Source: Gallionella sp.
GTDB lineage: Bacteria > Pseudomonadota > Gammaproteobacteria > Burkholderiales > Gallionellaceae
NCBI GenBank assembly: GCA_030645955.1
Contig: JAUSMR010000147.1
Location: 1 to 16,374 of the forward strand
DNA length: 16,374 nucleotides
Direction of reading: 5' to 3'
Under the pieces are notes generated by a model. That model was not told the DNA's origin. It saw only the letters and a program-made list of their open reading frames with translations, and made no database searches. The translations under genes were made by a program, and so were the position numbers. Of this stretch, positions 1 to 5,462 are shown piece after piece (position 1 is the first letter of the stretch; every line of letters begins with the position of its first letter).

Positions 1-40
1 AAGCTGGGGGTTGCAGGTTCGATTCCTGTCGGGCACACCA
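1..40 (+). tRNA. 3' part of a tRNA gene, probably tRNA-Arg(UCU)
   Basis: The window opens inside a tRNA. A T-stem/loop (GCAGG, loop TTCGATT, CCTGT), a seven-base acceptor 3' strand CGGGCAC, discriminator A and an encoded CCA ending at position 40 are visible. The two bases after the anticodon are AA. An A at position 37, with an acceptor partner of GTGCCCG or similar, suits tRNA-Arg with anticodon UCU. The anticodon itself is outside the window, so the amino acid is an inference. It lies 23 bp upstream of tRNA-His; Arg-His tRNA clusters are common in proteobacteria. Confidence 0.65.
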
Positions 41-63
41 GTGTCGGACAAGCAAAGTTCAGT

Positions 64-140
64 GGTGGCTGTAGCTCAGTTGGTAGAGTCCCGGATTGTG
101 ATTCCGGTTGTCGTGGGTTCGAGCCCCATCAGTCACCCCA
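64..140 (+). tRNA. tRNA-His(GTG), intact, host of the integration site
   Basis: This is a complete cloverleaf. The extra 5' G typical of tRNA-His (G-1) is at 64, and acceptor strand GTGGCTG (65-71) pairs with CAGTCAC with one G-T wobble. The D-arm GCTCAGTTGGTAGAG, anticodon loop with GTG (98-100), T-arm GTGGG/TTCGAGC/CCCAT, discriminator C and encoded CCA (138-140) follow. The gene from the anticodon loop onward (95-141) is repeated exactly at 8587-8633. The element's left end therefore rebuilds a functional tRNA 3' half, as is usual for integrases that use tRNA genes. Confidence 0.95.
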
Positions 141-141
141 A
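95..141 (+). repeat. attL: left 47-bp direct repeat (3' part of tRNA-His)
   Basis: These 47 bases, from the anticodon loop through the CCA plus one A, are identical to 8587-8633. The match stops abruptly on both sides (G94/A8586 and A142/G8634 differ). With the integrase gene 86 bp inside this end, this is the left attachment site of a tRNA-His-targeting element about 8.5 kb long. Confidence 0.92.
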
Positions 142-226
142 ATAAATCAAGGTGTTGCAATAACATCTGGACAGTAGGTCAGTCCTGAAAGTACACTTTA
201 GGTACACTGTGCTTTCTGGAGGCTCC

Positions 227-1291
227 ATGGCCACCATCGTAAAAACCCCTTCTGGAACCTATAAAGCTCTGATCCGCCGTCAGGGTTGGCCAACCACGTC
301 CAAGACCTTCAGGACCAAACGTGATGCGGAAGATTGGTCACGCCGCACCGAAGATGAAATGGTTCGAGGTGTGTATATCCAGCGCAGTTCCTCCGAACGT
401 CTTACCCTCGAGAACGCTTTGGAACGCTACTTGCGAGAGATATCACCGAGCAAGTCCAAGGGGAGCCACGAGTCCGACATAACCCGCTCCAAACCACTCA
501 TTTCGGCTTTAGGGGATTACAGCCTGGCGGCGATTTCTCCAGACTTGGCGGCCAAGTACCGCGATGACCGACTGGCCACGGTCAGCAAACGGACGAAGAG
601 GCCGATCTCGTCCAGTTCAGTGCGGCTGGAGTTGGCCTTATTGTCCCACCTCTACACGGTGGCTATCCAGGAATGGGGGGTAGGCCTGATCTACAACCCC
701 GTGATGAATATCCGCAAGCCGTCGCCAGCGCCGGCGCGAAATCGGCGGTTGCTACCAGACGAGGAGGGACGGCTCATCAAGGCGATCGAGGGGCATAGCA
801 ACCCGATGTTTGCCTGGATCGTCAAACTGGCGCTCTACACAGGCATGAGGGCGGGAGAAATCGCCAGCCTTCGACGTGGACAGGTGAACCTCACGAGGCG
901 AGTCATTCATCTGCCCAAAACCAAGAATGGAGAAGCCCGTAACGTGCCGCTAACGAAGGCAGCGGCCGAGACAGCAGGACAGGCTATGGAAAATCCTATT
1001 CGTCCCTTGGACAGTGACCTGGTGTTCTTTGGCGAACCTGGGCGGGACGGTAAGCGTCGGCCATACGTATGCAAGAAAATCTGGAACGAGATGGTAAAGC
1101 GCGAAGGATTTGTGGGGCTTCATTTTCATGACCTTCGGCACGAGCTGATTTCGCGCTTGGTGGAGGCTGGACTAAGCGATCAGAAGGTGGCTGCAATTTC
1201 TGGCCACAAGACGATGCAGATGCTCAAACGCTATACCCACCTTCGGGCGGAGGATCTGGTAGCAGAGCTGGACGCCGTAGGCTGTAAATAG
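227..1291 (+). CDS. Tyrosine-family site-specific integrase
   Basis: This is a phage/island-type tyrosine recombinase expected to integrate and excise the element at tRNA-His. The ATG at 227 (354 aa) is preferred over an upstream in-frame GTG at 209: GGAGG lies at 218-222, and the protein then begins MATIVKTPSGTYKALIRRQG, the usual arm-binding start. The catalytic set is complete: R208 in YTGMRAGE, H301 and R304 in HDLRH, H327 in SGHKTMQ, and the nucleophile Y336 in KRYTHL. The core-binding SAM-like domain is roughly residues 60-160 and the catalytic domain 170-345. It starts 86 bp inside attL, the standard position for islands inserted in tRNA 3' ends. Nothing suggests decay, so the element could still be mobile. 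Family is certain; the specific subfamily cannot be named by eye. Confidence 0.95.
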   Translation: MATIVKTPSGTYKALIRRQGWPTTSKTFRTKRDAEDWSRRTEDEMVRGVYIQRSSSERLTLENALERYLREISPSKSKGSHESDITRSKPLISALGDYSLAAISPDLAAKYRDDRLATVSKRTKRPISSSSVRLELALLSHLYTVAIQEWGVGLIYNPVMNIRKPSPAPARNRRLLPDEEGRLIKAIEGHSNPMFAWIVKLALYTGMRAGEIASLRRGQVNLTRRVIHLPKTKNGEARNVPLTKAAAETAGQAMENPIRPLDSDLVFFGEPGRDGKRRPYVCKKIWNEMVKREGFVGLHFHDLRHELISRLVEAGLSDQKVAAISGHKTMQMLKRYTHLRAEDLVAELDAVGCK

Positions 1292-1354
1292 GGCTGGCGG
1301 GGCGGTAAGCTTCGTGCAGGTGGTTGCGTTTGAAAGTGCAAAGGAGGGGTGACT

Positions 1355-1555
1355 GTGGAAGAGAAAAAATTTGTGTTAGTTAAACTGGAAGAAGCACATT
1401 TGTGGGAACCGGTTTCCGAGTGTGCGTTTCCCTTGAGCGAATTGAGGCCACGGTATCCGTTAACGCCGGAGGATAGAAGGGCAATCGAAGCCCAAATACA
1501 GAGGGAAGAAACGGAAAGAGCTGTAGCTGCTCAGGAACCAAATGTTCCGCACTGA
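1355..1555 (+). CDS. Small unknown protein, 66 aa
   Basis: I do not recognise this protein. The start is placed at GTG 1355 because AAGGAGG (1341-1347) lies seven bases upstream; an in-frame GTG at 1349 would be too close to that site. It is a charged, soluble-looking polypeptide with a proline-containing middle (LSELRPRYPLTPEDRRAIEA) and a Glu/Arg/Gln-rich helical end. It follows the integrase by 63 bp on the same strand, and its last 14 bases overlap the next ORF, suggesting joint translation with the membrane protein downstream. The size and position next to int would allow an accessory recombination or regulatory role, but no HTH is evident, so this is only context. Confidence 0.65.
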   Translation: MEEKKFVLVKLEEAHLWEPVSECAFPLSELRPRYPLTPEDRRAIEAQIQREETERAVAAQEPNVPH

Positions 1556-2288
1556 TCGAGAGCCTTTGTTTCTTTTATTGCGTGCTGCAAGTCGCTTTGA
1601 ATCGCGATTGAGGAGGCGCGAAAACAAGCTGCAGCGTGGATATCTAATGCGCAATTTTGTTTGGCTGTTCCAAGTCATACCGTTCTCTATTGCTATCGTT
1701 GCAGCTGTGGCAAGAAAGTTCTTCGGTGTGTCCGAGACTGTGGCTATCGTAGGACTCACCCTTCTGTTACTGTCCTACGTGGCTACATTGATTCAGCCGT
1801 TTCTCCTCGCTTGGGTGAATCGTCAGGCGTTGATTGCAGCAGTGAAAAACCCTATGGGACTACTCTTTGATAACGCAAGTGTTACCGCAAGGGTGGACGC
1901 TTGGCTTCTTCCCCGTTTGTTGCGCAGTCCAATCGAGCATTTAGACTTACTGCATCTCGAGCTCAAAGCAGAAAGAGAGTTCTTCGAGAGGCGGCTTTCC
2001 CTGGTTGTTGGCGCCATTGAGAAAGTCGGCCTTGCTCCCGGACTTCTCGCTGCAGGAATTAGTTTCTCTAACCTGAAAACTGACCAGCCTGATTGGATCA
2101 GCGCTCTCGCCTACGCAACTCCAGTGTTGTATGTATCAGGAGTTGCCGCTCATTTCCTGCTTATGCGCCTAGACCGATTTGTAAAACTTACTGAGCTAGC
2201 GGTAGCTCGAAAAAAGGATAACTACTCGATCAACCGAACCTTCCGCATGAAGCTGCGGCAGGGCGGTTTCCTCAAGCGTTCGCGTTAG
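1542..2288 (+). CDS. Polytopic membrane protein of unknown function
   Basis: This 248-aa protein shows four likely membrane segments: about residues 38-60 (WLFQVIPFSIAIVAAVA), 65-92 (VAIVGLTLLLLSYVATLIQP), 152-174 (VGAIEKVGLAPGLLAAGISF) and 186-208 (ALAYATPVLYVSGVAAHFLL). A charged cytosolic-type stretch rich in Glu/Arg (LELKAEREFFERR) lies between the two pairs, and the tail is very basic. The first 35 residues are Arg-rich, and translation might instead begin at the ATG for MRNFVWLFQV (1647). It overlaps the preceding small ORF by 14 bp. I know no family for it; it is probably element cargo. A role in host interaction or defence is possible but not shown by any motif. Confidence 0.7.
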   Translation: MFRTDREPLFLLLRAASRFESRLRRRENKLQRGYLMRNFVWLFQVIPFSIAIVAAVARKFFGVSETVAIVGLTLLLLSYVATLIQPFLLAWVNRQALIAAVKNPMGLLFDNASVTARVDAWLLPRLLRSPIEHLDLLHLELKAEREFFERRLSLVVGAIEKVGLAPGLLAAGISFSNLKTDQPDWISALAYATPVLYVSGVAAHFLLMRLDRFVKLTELAVARKKDNYSINRTFRMKLRQGGFLKRSR

Positions 2289-2420
2289 GCATTGCATACT
2301 TGACTCACTAGCCCGTAGGTCTTGAGCAATTGCACGGATCGTGAAGTTACTATGTTGGCTACGCTAGCCATAGTGATTCTTACTTGGTCGCCAACGGCTC
2401 GCGTCCTATCCAGGTTGCCA

Positions 2421-2720
2421 TCATTGAACAAGGAACATAATGTCCTTATCGTTCTCGGTAGCGACGGTCTGGCTCAGTAAAATTTTCTTTTTCACTCCGG
2501 TTTTTAACTCCACGGTAACATTAAATGCGCCAGAGATTATTCGTCTCCTAACTTCTGATAAGATGCAGTAATAGGCAGAGAGATTACCTTCTGCCGAGGC
2601 ACATATCAGGCCAGGGTGCTGCTCGAAGACTAGGCCAATTCGAGATACTTCGTGTGATCTATTTAGGGCCTCAAGATCATCAATCTTTACCTTCCATCCT
2701 TCAAAATCGATCGATTCCAT
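2421..2720 (-). CDS. Unknown 99-aa protein on the reverse strand
   Basis: This is a small soluble protein of mixed alpha/beta appearance (MESIDFEGWKVKIDDLEAL at the start). A purine-rich AGAGAAG ribosome-binding stretch lies just upstream of its ATG at 2720. It is the only clear reverse-strand gene of the element and is transcribed away from the putative oriT block. A perfect palindrome at 2854-2867 lies about 135 bp upstream of its start and could be an operator. No conserved motif is recognised. The ORF has ordinary composition and a credible ribosome-binding site, so I take it as real but of unknown role. Confidence 0.6.
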   Translation of the reverse strand: MESIDFEGWKVKIDDLEALNRSHEVSRIGLVFEQHPGLICASAEGNLSAYYCILSEVRRRIISGAFNVTVELKTGVKKKILLSQTVATENDKDIMFLVQ

Positions 2721-2853
2721 CTTCTCTTTTCTCTTTTTCAGTGTTTGTGTGAGTTACAAATCCAATGTATTACGGCTGACCGGAGTAATGCCGACTTACA
2801 AGACGGCATTCTGCGCGTAGGTTGCGAAAATCACAATCCACCTTGGATCCGAT

Positions 2854-2867
2854 TCCCGACGTCGGGA
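2854..2867. promoter_or_regulatory. Perfect 14-bp palindrome, copy 1 of a shared operator-like site
   Basis: TCCCGACGTCGGGA is a perfect dyad. With its left flank it shares ATTCCCGACGTYGGGA with 4705-4720, the only other copy I found. Two matching dyads upstream of two different transcription units of one element suggest a common DNA-binding protein, for example one of the HTH proteins or the MobC-like protein. Which one is unknown. Confidence 0.55.
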
Positions 2868-2998
2868 TCGCCCACCCTTTCAGAATATAAACATTTTGTT
2901 TTCCGCTGAACCACGGGGTCTCGGGGCGTAGCCCTGAGCTTGACCGGAAGGGAAAAATTGCGTCGAGCGCCGAAGGCGATTTAGCAATTTTTTCTGGT

Positions 2999-3045
2999 GT
3001 GGCTGCAAAACTTGTTTTGTAGCCACATCCGGCATCCTGTCCGCT
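2999..3045 (+). other. Putative oriT: inverted repeat plus MOBP-type nic core
   Basis: Arms GTGGCTGCAAAAC (2999-3011) and GTTTTGTAGCCAC (3014-3026) form a 13-bp stem with one mismatch and a two-base loop. Thirteen bases further on, CATCCTG/TCCGC would be cut between 3039 and 3040. Known IncP/IncI-type (MOBP) origins have the core YATCCTG/Y just after an inverted repeat. On this reading the top strand is transferred, with the HTH/mobC/trbJ-K-L genes entering the recipient first. A MobC-like gene lies 1.3 kb away; no relaxase gene is present, so cleavage would need one in trans. Confidence 0.55.
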
Positions 3046-3248
3046 TTTTTCCTCGGAAAATAGTGGATGAAATCGTGGACGATTTCGTGGGTGAATGCAT
3101 TGACGGTTTTGTGGTTGAGGGTGTGGTTATATGTGTTGAAAAATGAGTGGTCACTTTCGTGAAATAGTCCAACCAAAGTTTTGTCATTGCTGGGCTGGCC
3201 ACACAATAACTAATATCTCAGGCCGACCAGCGCTCATCAAGGAAGCGC

Positions 3249-3290
3249 GGTCACTGGTTGACTAATACAGGTCACCGGTTGACTAATACA
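3249..3290 (+). repeat. Two 21-bp tandem repeats upstream of the HTH gene
   Basis: Units 3249-3269 and 3270-3290 are identical except for one T/C change. Each contains GGTTGACTAATACA. They end 67 bp upstream of the small HTH gene. The 21-bp period puts both copies on the same helix face, as expected for an operator or a short iteron pair bound by that HTH protein. Each unit also holds a TTGACT hexamer that could serve as a -35 element. Confidence 0.6.
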
Positions 3291-3356
3291 AGGCGCTTTT
3301 CGTGATTGCAAGGAGGGGATAGGATGCGTTCTGTGACTTAACGATGCGGAGAGAAG

Positions 3357-3575
3357 ATGAAAACAACTGAGGAAGTATTGTTATCACAACACGGCCCATT
3401 GATGTCTATCAAGGACATCTCGCAACTGTTGGGCAAAACCATTAGCGGAGTAAGGACGGGGCTAATCCGAGAGTTACCCTGGACTCAGGGTCTGTTGCAG
3501 GCACGCAAACGTATCGGACGGCGAGTGTATTTCAAAACACAGGAGGTCGGCCGCTGGCTGGACGAGAACAATTAA
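3357..3575 (+). CDS. Small helix-turn-helix DNA-binding protein (AlpA/excisionase-like)
   Basis: The 72-aa protein has one clear HTH: MSIKDISQLLGKTISGVRTG (about residues 16-35), followed by a basic wing-like part (RKRIGRRVYFKTQEVGRWLD) resembling MerR/AlpA-type small regulators and excisionases. The start ATG 3357 has GGAGAG seven bases upstream. It is followed after five bases by the larger HTH gene, so the two are probably co-translated. It could be the recombination directionality factor for the integrase, a repressor acting at the 21-bp repeats just upstream, or a replication accessory. The sequence cannot separate these. Confidence 0.75.
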   Translation: MKTTEEVLLSQHGPLMSIKDISQLLGKTISGVRTGLIRELPWTQGLLQARKRIGRRVYFKTQEVGRWLDENN

Positions 3576-3580
3576 CCCCC

Positions 3581-4381
3581 ATGTCGATCAAGCTCATGAC
3601 GATGGTTTTTGATGGTTATCCAACCGGGGGTGGTGAAATGCTCCTAGCTTTGTCTCTCGCTGATTTCGCGGACGATGATGGTCGGCGCATCTTCCCCAGC
3701 GTCGATACTCTGGGCCGCAAAACGCGCCAATCTCGCCGAAGCGTTCAAACACTACTCCGACGAATGGAGATTATCGGCTTCATCTCACCAGTCGGGAAAA
3801 CCGCAAAAGGAACGACTGAATACCGCATAAATCTTGATTTTTTTGATGGGGCGCAAAATTTGCGCCCCCTGCCTAAGGGGCGCAATTCACAGCCCAAGGG
3901 GGCGCAAAAAACGACAAAAGGGGGCGCAAATTCTGCGCCCAACCCACCAGAACCATCACTAATTCAACCACCACATGATTGTGGTGGTTGTACTCAACTG
4001 ATCTACCCTCACATCTCACAAGCTGAACGCGATGCTGTCGCGCAGTTACTGGACTCTTGCCCTGCCGAATTTCGGCAGCCGGTGCTAGATGAGATGGCTG
4101 GTGCGATCCGGCACCAGAAAATTCGCAATGGGGTCGTTCCATACGCTCGTGCGCTGGCTCGCGCCGCCGCCGAAGGAAGGTTCAGCCCAAGCCGCCTTGG
4201 CGTTGTGGTTATGGCCGCCCGCCAGGCAGTCGCGACAGTAACAGCGGCTCACGCTGTGCCGTTTGTCGCGGATCCCGCAGCACAAGAAACTGGCGCCAGA
4301 ATTTTGGCCTGCGTACGCGCTACGCGCGAAAAAAACAAAACCAGTTTAGGGGATGGGTGGGCGGATGCCCAAGCTATTTGA
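3581..4381 (+). CDS. HTH_36-type DNA-binding protein, probable replication initiator/regulator
   Basis: The 266-aa protein has an N-terminal winged-helix/HTH of the type found in plasmid and phage replication proteins (about residues 20-90: LSLADFADDDGRRIFPSVDT then RRSVQTLLRRMEIIGFI, then a wing ending TEYRINLDFF). A low-complexity linker (about 90-130, GGANSAPNPPEPS-like) follows, then a helical C-terminal part (about 140-266). This linker style is typical of HTH_36 proteins. Remarkably, the linker DNA contains four direct copies of GGGGCGCAA plus two inverted partners (3848-3940). No good Shine-Dalgarno precedes ATG 3581, five bases after the upstream stop, so translational coupling is likely. 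It overlaps the MobC-like gene. A role in autonomous replication of the excised circle is inferred. Confidence 0.7.
   Translation: MSIKLMTMVFDGYPTGGGEMLLALSLADFADDDGRRIFPSVDTLGRKTRQSRRSVQTLLRRMEIIGFISPVGKTAKGTTEYRINLDFFDGAQNLRPLPKGRNSQPKGAQKTTKGGANSAPNPPEPSLIQPPHDCGGCTQLIYPHISQAERDAVAQLLDSCPAEFRQPVLDEMAGAIRHQKIRNGVVPYARALARAAAEGRFSPSRLGVVVMAARQAVATVTAAHAVPFVADPAAQETGARILACVRATREKNKTSLGDGWADAQAI
3848..3940 (+). repeat. Iteron-like GGGGCGCAAA array inside the HTH gene
   Basis: GGGGCGCAA(A) begins at 3848, 3877, 3899 and 3921 (spacings 29, 22 and 22 bp). The first copy forms a perfect 10-bp-arm palindrome with TTTGCGCCCC (3859-3868), and the last pairs with TGCGCCC (3934-3940). Regular helical spacing and dyads point to a protein-binding array. 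Lambda O is the known precedent for an origin located inside its own initiator gene's linker. The array could also be only a by-product of a repetitive peptide linker. Confidence 0.6.
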
Positions 4382-4703
4382 GTTCGCAGAAACCAGGCGC
4401 GATGAAATCCAACGCTTTCGCCTGACGCTTGCAGAGAAAAAATTGATCGGGCAGAAAGCTGCCGATTGCGGTATGAGTGTATCGGATTATTGCCGTTCCT
4501 GTGCTTTGTCCAAGCCCGTCCGCTCCAGGGTGGTTGCTTCCGTGATTAACGAGCTACGAGAAATAGCCCAAATACAAAAAGATCTCTATAACTCGAGCGA
4601 TGACAAACACAAAGCTTTCTTTGGCCGGAGTTACATGCGCGTCTTACAAGCTGCAGCAGACGCAATCAAACGTGTTTCTTCGAAGGCTTTTATGGATTTT
4701 TAG
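4365..4703 (+). CDS. MobC/NikA-like relaxosome accessory protein
   Basis: This is a 112-aa protein from ATG 4365 (116 aa if ATG 4353 is used; 4365 has GGTGGGCGG before it, while 4353 has its only purine run too close). The stretch RLTLAEKKLIGQKAADCGMS (about residues 18-37), continuing into VSDYCRSCAL, is the ribbon-helix-helix signature of plasmid mobilization proteins of the MobC family, which bind oriT and assist a relaxase. The rest is helical (INELREIAQIQKDLY). It overlaps the end of the HTH_36 gene. No relaxase gene follows, although MobC genes usually sit beside one; the element must therefore be mobilized by a relaxase from elsewhere. A purely regulatory RHH role is the alternative. 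Confidence 0.75.
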   Translation: MPKLFEFAETRRDEIQRFRLTLAEKKLIGQKAADCGMSVSDYCRSCALSKPVRSRVVASVINELREIAQIQKDLYNSSDDKHKAFFGRSYMRVLQAAADAIKRVSSKAFMDF

Positions 4704-4704
4704 A

Positions 4705-4722
4705 ATTCCCGACGTTGGGAAT
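4705..4722. promoter_or_regulatory. 18-bp dyad, copy 2 of the shared operator-like site
   Basis: ATTCCCGACGTTGGGAAT is a dyad with one mismatched pair. It shares 15 of 16 bases with the site at 2852-2867. It begins two bases after the mobC stop and about 90 bp before the operon that leads to trbJ-K-L. That position suits an operator controlling the transfer-gene operon, perhaps by the RHH protein encoded just upstream. Confidence 0.55.
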
Positions 4723-4726
4723 AAGC

Positions 4727-4761
4727 GGCGCCTAGCGGTGTTACGAGCACCACTAGGCGCC
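4727..4761. repeat. 14-bp-arm inverted repeat between mobC and the trb operon
   Basis: GGCGCCTAGCGGTG (4727-4740) and CACCACTAGGCGCC (4748-4761) pair with one mismatch around a seven-base loop TTACGAG. There is no T-run after it, so it is not a standard intrinsic terminator. Next to a MobC-like gene and a shared dyad, it could be an attenuator in the operon leader or a second relaxosome-binding site. Confidence 0.65.
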
Positions 4762-4796
4762 TGACCACAACACACACCTACAAGGAGGTGAGCACG

Positions 4797-5030
4797 ATGG
4801 CTTTTATTAGTATAACAACAGATGCAGTCGTTATCGGTAACTGCAACTATAAACCAGACGAAAATCTAGCCGCTGAATTGATCGAGCAAATTCAACCGGA
4901 ATTAGGCGAGCACCTCAAGCTTGGTGAAGTGAAAGCGCGAGATGTGGCAAAAGCAATACGTCGACTTGGCATTCAGGCAATTCGAGAGTGCCTGAATGGT
5001 GACGAAGAGGAGGAAGCATATGGGAAGTAA
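4797..5030 (+). CDS. Small acidic protein of unknown function, first gene of the trb operon
   Basis: The ATG at 4797 is chosen because AAGGAGG (4782-4788) stands eight bases upstream; an in-frame GTG at 4788 overlaps that ribosome-binding site. The 77-aa product has no signal or membrane segment. It has a helical middle (LAAELIEQIQPELGEHLKLG, then AKAIRRLGIQAIREC) and an acidic tail (NGDEEEEAYGK). I do not recognise a family. Its last 11 bases overlap the next gene, making it the head of a chain of overlapping genes that ends with trbL. A function in transfer regulation or T4SS assembly is only suggested by position. Confidence 0.7.
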   Translation: MAFISITTDAVVIGNCNYKPDENLAAELIEQIQPELGEHLKLGEVKARDVAKAIRRLGIQAIRECLNGDEEEEAYGK

Positions 5031-5205
5031 ACGAAAAAGTCGGCCCGTTTCACCTGAGAAATTCGGAGTGGTCAGTGCAGACACGATTAATCGGATCGAG
5101 CGTAAGCTCAGGCAGATGATCGCCGAAAATCGTGGTGATCACATCGAGCCTGAAGAAAATAATCAGCAGACAATAACCCACAAAAAGACAAGGAGAAGAA
5201 AATGA
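5020..5205 (+). CDS. Small basic protein of unknown function
   Basis: The start is placed at ATG 5020, preceded by GAGGAGG (5007-5013); a longer reading from 4996 has no such site. The 61-aa product is strongly basic at both ends (MGSKRKSRPVSPEKFG and THKKTRRRK), with a helical core (INRIERKLRQMIAENRG). It could bind nucleic acid, but there is no recognised domain. It overlaps the preceding gene by 11 bp and shares an ATGA stop/start with the following gene, so all three are probably translated together. Confidence 0.65.
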   Translation: MGSKRKSRPVSPEKFGVVSADTINRIERKLRQMIAENRGDHIEPEENNQQTITHKKTRRRK

Positions 5206-5462
5206 ACTTGACGATGTTTGGTGCTTTGGCTTCGGTGCTTGCCATAGCACTTGCCCTGCTCCCATATGAAGCGCCCAAAAAAAAGCGTATATCAACCCTG
5301 TTTTATCTTTCAGCCTGGTGTGCGGTGGCTGGGACGCTACTGGCATATATCGCCGAGAGCGATGCCGCCTCTCTGGGCGGCTATCTGCTTATTGCTATCG
5401 GGTATGGTGGAACGCTGTTTTACGTCATAAAGAAAGGATCAATCTATGTCGCCCGGCATTAG
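5202..5462 (+). CDS. Small inner-membrane protein, 86 aa
   Basis: Three hydrophobic segments are visible: about residues 4-21 (TMFGALASVLAIALALLP), 31-50 (TLFYLSAWCAVAGTLLAYIA) and 57-75 (LGGYLLIAIGYGGTLFYVI). A Lys-rich turn (APKKKR) follows the first. The start overlaps the previous stop as ATGA, with AGGAGAAG upstream. The end overlaps trbJ by 17 bp. In position it resembles the small membrane proteins that precede VirB5/VirB6-type genes in T4SS operons, but it matches no named subunit by eye. It may help place the TrbJ/TrbL proteins or act as a transfer accessory. Confidence 0.65.
   Translation: MNLTMFGALASVLAIALALLPYEAPKKKRISTLFYLSAWCAVAGTLLAYIAESDAASLGGYLLIAIGYGGTLFYVIKKGSIYVARH

Larger units (their letters stand above)
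2721..3356. other. 636-bp non-coding block: hairpins, putative oriT, tandem repeats
   Basis: I see no convincing gene here; the reverse-strand ORFs in it are His/Thr/Ser-rich translations of repeats. In order it holds: an inverted repeat AATGCCG/CGGCATT (2787-2793/2804-2810); a perfect 14-bp palindrome (2854-2867); an imperfect hairpin around 2918-2936; a nested hairpin AAAAATTGC/GCAATTTTT (2953-2961/2984-2992) with inner CGCC-GAA-GGCG; a 13-bp-arm hairpin (2999-3026) followed by a MOBP-like nic sequence; GAAATCGT/ACGATTTC (3069-3076/3079-3086); and two 21-bp tandem repeats (3249-3290). This density of dyads fits a transfer and regulation origin. Confidence 0.75.

Noticed and set aside
2880..3206. 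Reverse-strand ORFs of 108 and 73 aa
   Set aside because: They run through hairpins and repeats, have His/Thr/Ser-rich repetitive composition and no convincing start signal; the DNA structure explains the block better.
3181..3216. A sigma-70 promoter (TTGTCA ... CAATAA/TAATAT)
   Set aside because: Either the spacing or the -10 hexamer is poor; not strong enough to list.
4727..4761. Intrinsic terminator of mobC
   Set aside because: The stem is strong but no T-run follows, so it is listed as an inverted repeat only.
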